Shown here: positions 41,058 to 44,811 of the stretch, piece by piece
How the letters are laid out: every line of letters begins with the position of its first letter
Numbering within the stretch: position 1 is the stretch's first letter
Source: DYEC01 sp034434695
GTDB taxonomy: Bacteria; Chloroflexota; Anaerolineae; Anaerolineales; Anaerolineaceae
Direction of reading: 5' to 3'
NCBI GenBank assembly: GCA_034434695.1
Contig: DAOTYY010000041.1
Location: forward strand, 1-44,811
Length of the DNA stretch: 44,811 bases
Translations under genes and position numbers: made by a program
The notes under the pieces: model-generated
The model's input: only the letters and a program-made list of their open reading frames with translations
Told to the model about the DNA's origin: nothing
Databases searched by the model: none

Positions 41058-42239
41058 ATGGACTTGGAGCAGATCGTTAAGAAACTAGAATGGCTGGATG
41101 ATGAGCGCCGCAAGGATAAAACGGTCATTGCAACGTTAGAGGAACGAGTTGCGGCATTAGAAAATATAACTTCGACTCAATTGCAACACATCAAGGAGTT
41201 GAGTGGTGAAACAGCGCGCCTTTCAGCATTGATTGCTCGCTTTGATCAACTAGATTCAGCAATTGCAGCATTGCGGGTTGAAATCTCGCGTTCGATTGAA
41301 ACAATCGAAAAACAGCGCAGCGATCACGAGCGCGAGATGGAGAAAGTTTGGCGGGGGGAATTGGAGACAATTAACAAAAATATAGGTGAGCTTCGTAAGT
41401 TGCAAGATGCGGTTACCGAATTAAAAAAAGGTCTTCAGGCACGCGTGGAAGAGGAATTGCGTCTCTCGCGCTTGATAGATGAGGTTAGCAAGAAGTTTGA
41501 GGAAAACAGCCGGGCAGATGAGGAAAGCCGCCGCGCTCTCCGTCTGTTAGACGAAGGCAGACGACAGGATGCCAAACGTTTGACTGATCTTCAGGGTGAG
41601 ACCACCGCTTTGCGTAGACGTCAGGATGAACAGCGCGGCAAACTGGATTTGATAGAAGATAGTTTACGGAAACAGGAATTACGCCTCGGAGAGTTGCAGG
41701 CGGCTGAAAGTGAGCGCAGGCAAACCCAGATGGCATTTATCGAACGGTTGAATCTTCAGTCGGTGGAACGGGATCGGATTTGGAAAGAATGGGAAACCAA
41801 GTTCGGCGAGGTGGAAAAACTTTCAGGAGATTTGCAAGCGCATGTGCAGACAATGGAAACGCTTCAGCGTTCTATTCGCCGCTCGCAAGAGGGATTGGAT
41901 GAGGTGACGCAACGTTTTGAACGACGCATTAACGAAATAACAGAAATGCAGCGTCTGGTTGAAGACCGTTTTCGTCAGGAGTGGGTATCGTTTAAGGCAG
42001 ACGATCAGAAACGCTGGACAAACTACGCTCTGATTCAGGAAGAAAATCAGCGTGAACTAGGGCAGCGATATGAAAAATTAAGTGAGCGGCTGACTGTCCT
42101 TGAAGACCTGTCGCACGATCTGCAGGATACGCTTCATCAGGTTACAGAAGAAACCCAAAAACGTTTGCAGGATCTGGCAGCCACTGCTCAACAGTGGCTG
42201 GAGGATTATGAACGTAACTTTGGGCGCTCTCAACACTAA
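41058..42239 (+). CDS. long coiled-coil protein
   Basis: A 393-residue protein predicted to be almost wholly alpha-helical coiled coil: heptad-like Leu/Ile/Val spacing with dense Glu, Arg, Lys and Gln from about residue 15 to 385, no Pro-rich linker, no membrane helix and no signal peptide. It contains no Walker motif, so it is not an SMC ATPase by itself. It ends 16 bases before selB and starts after GAGG (41048-41051). It might be a scaffold for the membrane trio upstream or be unrelated; sequence does not say. General resemblance to other coiled coils would be uninformative. Confidence 0.75.
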   Translation: MDLEQIVKKLEWLDDERRKDKTVIATLEERVAALENITSTQLQHIKELSGETARLSALIARFDQLDSAIAALRVEISRSIETIEKQRSDHEREMEKVWRGELETINKNIGELRKLQDAVTELKKGLQARVEEELRLSRLIDEVSKKFEENSRADEESRRALRLLDEGRRQDAKRLTDLQGETTALRRRQDEQRGKLDLIEDSLRKQELRLGELQAAESERRQTQMAFIERLNLQSVERDRIWKEWETKFGEVEKLSGDLQAHVQTMETLQRSIRRSQEGLDEVTQRFERRINEITEMQRLVEDRFRQEWVSFKADDQKRWTNYALIQEENQRELGQRYEKLSERLTVLEDLSHDLQDTLHQVTEETQKRLQDLAATAQQWLEDYERNFGRSQH

Positions 42240-42255
42240 ACCAGGATCCTAAATT

Positions 42256-44154
42256 ATGCGGGTGGTGGGAACTGCTGGACATGTAGATCATGGCAAATCC
42301 AGTCTGGTAATGGCACTGACGGGGATCAACCCGGATCGTTTGAAGGAAGAGCAACAACGCGAGATGACCATTGATCTCGGTTTTGCCTGGTTGTCGTTAC
42401 CTGATGGCGAGGAAGTCGGGATTGTGGATGTACCAGGACATCGAGACTTTATTGAGAATATGCTGGCAGGTGTGGGGGGAATTGATGCGGTTTTGTTCGT
42501 TGTGGCGGCGGATGAGGGAGTGATGCCGCAGACCCGTGAACATCTGGCGATCTTGGATATTTTGCAGGTGCAGTCGGGTGTTATTGTTTTGACCAAGATT
42601 GACCTAGTTAACGACCCCGAGTGGTTGGAACTGGTTGAAATGGATATTCGTGAGGCGGTGTGCGGCACAGTTCTGGAAAGAGCGCCGCTCGTACATGTCT
42701 CATCGAAAAGTGGTAGCGGATTGGATAAATTGAGAAGCATTCTGAAGGAGGTTTTAGCTGAGCGACCGCCGCGCCCCGATTTAGGACGTCCGCGCCTGCC
42801 GATTGACCGGGTGTTTACTATTGCCGGTTTTGGCACGGTTGTGACGGGTACATTAAGTGATGGTTGCCTGAAGGTTGGAGAAGAGGTCGAGATTTTGCCC
42901 AGCGGTTTGCGCGGACGGATTCGTGGTTTGCAAAGCCATAAACGCAAAGAAATCAAAGCTATTCCGGGAAGCCGTACGGCGGTAAATATCAGCGGGGTGG
43001 ATGTGGGCGAAGTACGGCGTGGCGATGTGCTGGTTCATCCAGGCGACTATCGTCCTACCACGCTGTTGGATGTGCATTTTCGGCTGTTGTCGGATATTTC
43101 ACTGCCATTACGTCATAATGCAGAGGTGAAACTGTTTCTTGGCGCTGCTGAGGTGGTGGCACGGGTGCGTCTGCTGGGTGAAGAAGAAATTCAACCGGGA
43201 AAAGAGGGCTGGCTGCAACTGGAGTTGAAATCCCCGGTTGTAGCTGTGCGAGGCGATCGTTATATTTTGCGCCGACCTTCACCTGGAGAAACTTTAGGCG
43301 GCGGGGTAGTCCTTGACCCTCATCCACAAAAGAGACACAAACGCTTCGATGGAGCGGTTCTCCGTGCGTTAGAGGCAATGCACAGAGGATCGCCGGATGA
43401 AGTGCTTTTGCAGACTTTGCAGGTATTGGGGGCTGTGCCGTTGCGCGAATTGTTCCAGCATGTTCACCTCTCTGAAGGAGATGCTCTGAAGGCTATTCAG
43501 CATCTTATCGCTGAGGGACAGGTGCTTCAGCTAGAAGAGGGTGAGATAACAGCGGAAGCGGATATACTTGTGATGGCGCGATCTGAATGGGAACGGAAAC
43601 AACAGCAAGCTATTGATGAGCTGGCACAGTATCACAAAGCGTTCCCTTTGCGCTCCGGGATGCCGCGCGAGGAATTGAAAAGCCGTCTCAAAGCCTCGCA
43701 ACGCTGGTTCAATGCGGCGTTAAGGCGCTGGGTAGCTGAAGAAAGCATTAGAGATAATGGCGCACAGGTTGCTTTGTGCGGACATATTGTTCACCTAAAT
43801 GTCCAGCAGCAGAGCGCGGTGGATGCTTTGTTGCGCCGCTTTTCTGCTGCGCCGTTTTCACCGCCAACGGTGAAAGAATGCCGCGAGGCTTTAGGGGACG
43901 AGCTCTACAATGCGTTGGTCGAAATGGGGGAATTGGTTCCGGTTTCTGCTGAGGTGGTTTTTCGCAAGATGGAATATGACCTGCTAGTAAGCGAAACAAA
44001 GAAACATTTTGTTACTGCAGAAACGCTCACCGTAGCGCAGTTTCGAGACCGTTTCAATACCAGCCGACGCTATGCTCTGGCGTTTTTGGAGCATCTGGAC
44101 GCGCAGGGAATAACAGTCCGAGAGGGGGACGTACGCCGTCTGGCGGAAAGATAG
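42256..44154 (+). CDS. selB: selenocysteine-specific elongation factor SelB
   Basis: Delivers Sec-tRNA to UGA codons marked by a SECIS hairpin. The 632 residues have the EF-Tu-like GTPase core with G1 GHVDHGKS (8-15), G2 region EMTIDLGFAW, G3 DVPGH (58-62) and G4 TKID (113-116), then SelB domains II-III (IRGLQSHKRKEIKAI, RYILRRPSPGETLGGGVVLDP). C-terminal winged helices follow, closing with FRDRFNTSRRYALAFLEHLDAQGITVREGDVRRL, which read the SECIS RNA. So this organism should use selenocysteine, although selA, selD and tRNA-Sec are not in the window and I found no gene here needing a Sec codon. It is the last gene of the run. Confidence 0.96.
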   Translation: MRVVGTAGHVDHGKSSLVMALTGINPDRLKEEQQREMTIDLGFAWLSLPDGEEVGIVDVPGHRDFIENMLAGVGGIDAVLFVVAADEGVMPQTREHLAILDILQVQSGVIVLTKIDLVNDPEWLELVEMDIREAVCGTVLERAPLVHVSSKSGSGLDKLRSILKEVLAERPPRPDLGRPRLPIDRVFTIAGFGTVVTGTLSDGCLKVGEEVEILPSGLRGRIRGLQSHKRKEIKAIPGSRTAVNISGVDVGEVRRGDVLVHPGDYRPTTLLDVHFRLLSDISLPLRHNAEVKLFLGAAEVVARVRLLGEEEIQPGKEGWLQLELKSPVVAVRGDRYILRRPSPGETLGGGVVLDPHPQKRHKRFDGAVLRALEAMHRGSPDEVLLQTLQVLGAVPLRELFQHVHLSEGDALKAIQHLIAEGQVLQLEEGEITAEADILVMARSEWERKQQQAIDELAQYHKAFPLRSGMPREELKSRLKASQRWFNAALRRWVAEESIRDNGAQVALCGHIVHLNVQQQSAVDALLRRFSAAPFSPPTVKECREALGDELYNALVEMGELVPVSAEVVFRKMEYDLLVSETKKHFVTAETLTVAQFRDRFNTSRRYALAFLEHLDAQGITVREGDVRRLAER

Positions 44155-44162
44155 TCACCCAG

Positions 44163-44195
44163 ATTGTAATGCATTTGCATTATTGTAATGCATTT
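44163..44195. repeat. direct repeat and palindrome upstream of the ROK gene
   Basis: ATTGTAATGCATTT occurs twice at 19-base spacing (44163-44176, 44182-44195), and TAATGCA-TT-TGCATTA (44167-44182) is a perfect palindrome. It lies just after selB, 135-165 bases before the ROK start. It could be a binding site on the same face of the helix or a minor structural element. Confidence 0.45.
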
Positions 44196-44266
44196 ATGAA
44201 TTTATGATGGGAGATTTTTTAAGATTCAGATAGTCGACATTTGTTACTGATTTCATTATAGTAAAA

Positions 44267-44291
44267 TTAATTAGTTATAATAACTAATTAA
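44267..44291. promoter_or_regulatory. ROK-type operator, perfect 25-base dyad
   Basis: TTAATTAGTTAT-A-ATAACTAATTAA is perfectly symmetrical and contains TTAGTT-N5-AACTAA, like XylR-type ROK operators. It lies about 39 bases before the start of the truncated ROK gene and just after possible promoter boxes (TTGTTA 44241-44246, TAAAAT 44262-44267), fitting autorepression. Confidence 0.65.
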
Positions 44292-44329
44292 ATATTTTCT
44301 TAATTTCCCCGACTTAAAAGTTTTTACTA

Positions 44330-44704
44330 ATGGTTCAACATCGTCATATTAATTACAATGACATGCGAAACCGAAATCTGGCGCTTATTCTTAATTACCT
44401 GCACCAGAACGGCCCAATTTCGCGTACTGATCTCTCGCTCCAGACCGGCATAAATAAGGCTTCAATTTCTACAACGGTTCGAGAACTGATTAACCGTGGA
44501 ATTGTAATTGAAACGGGTGTCAAAGGTGGTGTTCGAGAAGTGGGACATCCGTCCATCAATCTTATCGTTAATCCGGATGCTGGGCGGGTCATTGGAGTGG
44601 AGGTTGAACCAGATTGTGTTTCGGCAGTCATTTCAGATATTGCTCTTCATTTTCTGTGGCGCAGGCAAGTGGAAATTAATAACTCACCTTACGCAGCCAA
44701 TTGA
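44330..44704 (+). pseudogene. ROK-family repressor gene, truncated by an insertion
   Basis: The open frame encodes 124 residues: an N-terminal winged helix-turn-helix (LNYLHQNGPISRTDLSLQTGINKASISTTVREL, about 20-52) and the very start of the ROK kinase-like domain (GHPSINLIVNPDAGRVIGVEVEPD). Family members are about 380-400 residues, so about 70% is missing. Homology fades near 44670-44688 and the last codons come from incoming DNA that encodes a transposase end on the other strand. DNA binding may persist, but the sugar-sensing and dimer parts are lost. The rest of the gene, if present, lies beyond the window. Confidence 0.75.
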
Positions 44705-44811
44705 ACGGGATTGAGTTCCCGAAGAGCAGCGTAAGCCGATTGGATAGCGCGTACGTACAATTTTGATTTGAGAGCAAAGTGATTGAGTTTGGTGTTGCCT
44801 TTGAGCAGTTC
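44689..44811 (-). mobile_element. 3' end of a transposase gene (insertion sequence, partial)
   Basis: On the minus strand the frame is open from the window edge to a TAA at 44691-44689, encoding 40 residues: ELLKGNTKLNHFALKSKL followed by YVRAIQSAYAALRELNPVQLAA. A basic, aromatic C-terminal tail of this kind suits a DDE-type transposase, but I cannot name the IS family. Together with the abrupt loss of ROK homology it indicates an insertion sequence whose left end lies within about 20 bases left of 44689. Terminal repeats and the target duplication cannot be checked because the other end is outside the window. Confidence 0.55.

Noticed and set aside
28860..44154. Selenocysteine (in-frame UGA) genes near selB
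   Set aside because: All recognised genes are complete without reading through a TGA, and no gene ends early at a TGA where homology should go on.

Overview
The window reads as chromosomal DNA of an anaerobic, purine-using bacterium, most likely a Chloroflexota (Anaerolineae-like) species. This assignment is inferred from gene content: Pro/Thr-rich lipoprotein linkers, a protein kinase joined to a formylglycine-generating-enzyme domain, SelB, and a three-subunit molybdenum hydroxylase. No rRNA or other strong marker is present. About 35 protein genes or gene remnants, one tRNA and several structured sites can be supported.

Layout. 1-11 kb is housekeeping: lysS and greA (minus strand); a kinase/FGE gene collapsed by deletion, a free-standing B3/B4-domain protein and serC (plus); a cation/proton antiporter, a PII-like protein and glycerate 2-kinase (minus); tRNA-Leu(CAG) and a DivIC/FtsB-like protein (plus); an RsbV/RsbW-type pair and UDP-glucose dehydrogenase (minus). 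11.3-28.8 kb is a same-strand run: folD, an 8-oxoguanine-deaminase/SsnA-type amidohydrolase, a GntR/UTRA regulator, an aspartate-carbamoyltransferase-like protein, a large GT-C-like membrane protein, a YgeW-type knotted carbamoyltransferase, carbamate kinase, a four-gene BMP/nucleoside-type ABC importer, a threonine-synthase-like enzyme, a GT2 glycosyltransferase and a second fold-type II PLP enzyme, closed by a strong terminator. 28.9-34.2 kb (minus) holds a molybdenum hydroxylase (Mo, FeS and FAD subunits) behind adenine deaminase. 34.4-35.6 kb has a protein I do not recognise and a lipoprotein. 36-44.2 kb (plus) holds a dihydropyrimidinase/hydantoinase, three complex-I/hydrogenase-4-like membrane proteins, a coiled-coil protein and selB. 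The right edge is a ROK repressor gene cut short by the 3' end of a transposase gene.

How the genes may work together. The ABC importer would bring in nucleosides or bases. Adenine deaminase and the molybdenum hydroxylase convert adenine through hypoxanthine towards xanthine or urate, and the amidohydrolase would make urate from 8-oxoguanine. The hydantoinase opens ring intermediates. A carbamoyltransferase run backwards plus carbamate kinase would recover ATP from carbamoyl groups, and the PLP enzymes would deaminate the remaining carbon skeleton. This resembles the ygeW-ssnA-hydA-xdh-arcC set linked to anaerobic purine/urate breakdown, but it lacks recognisable ygeX, ygeY and ygfK. In their place it has an ATCase paralogue whose aspartate-binding residues appear altered and two other PLP enzymes. 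That variant locus is the main candidate for an undescribed system here.
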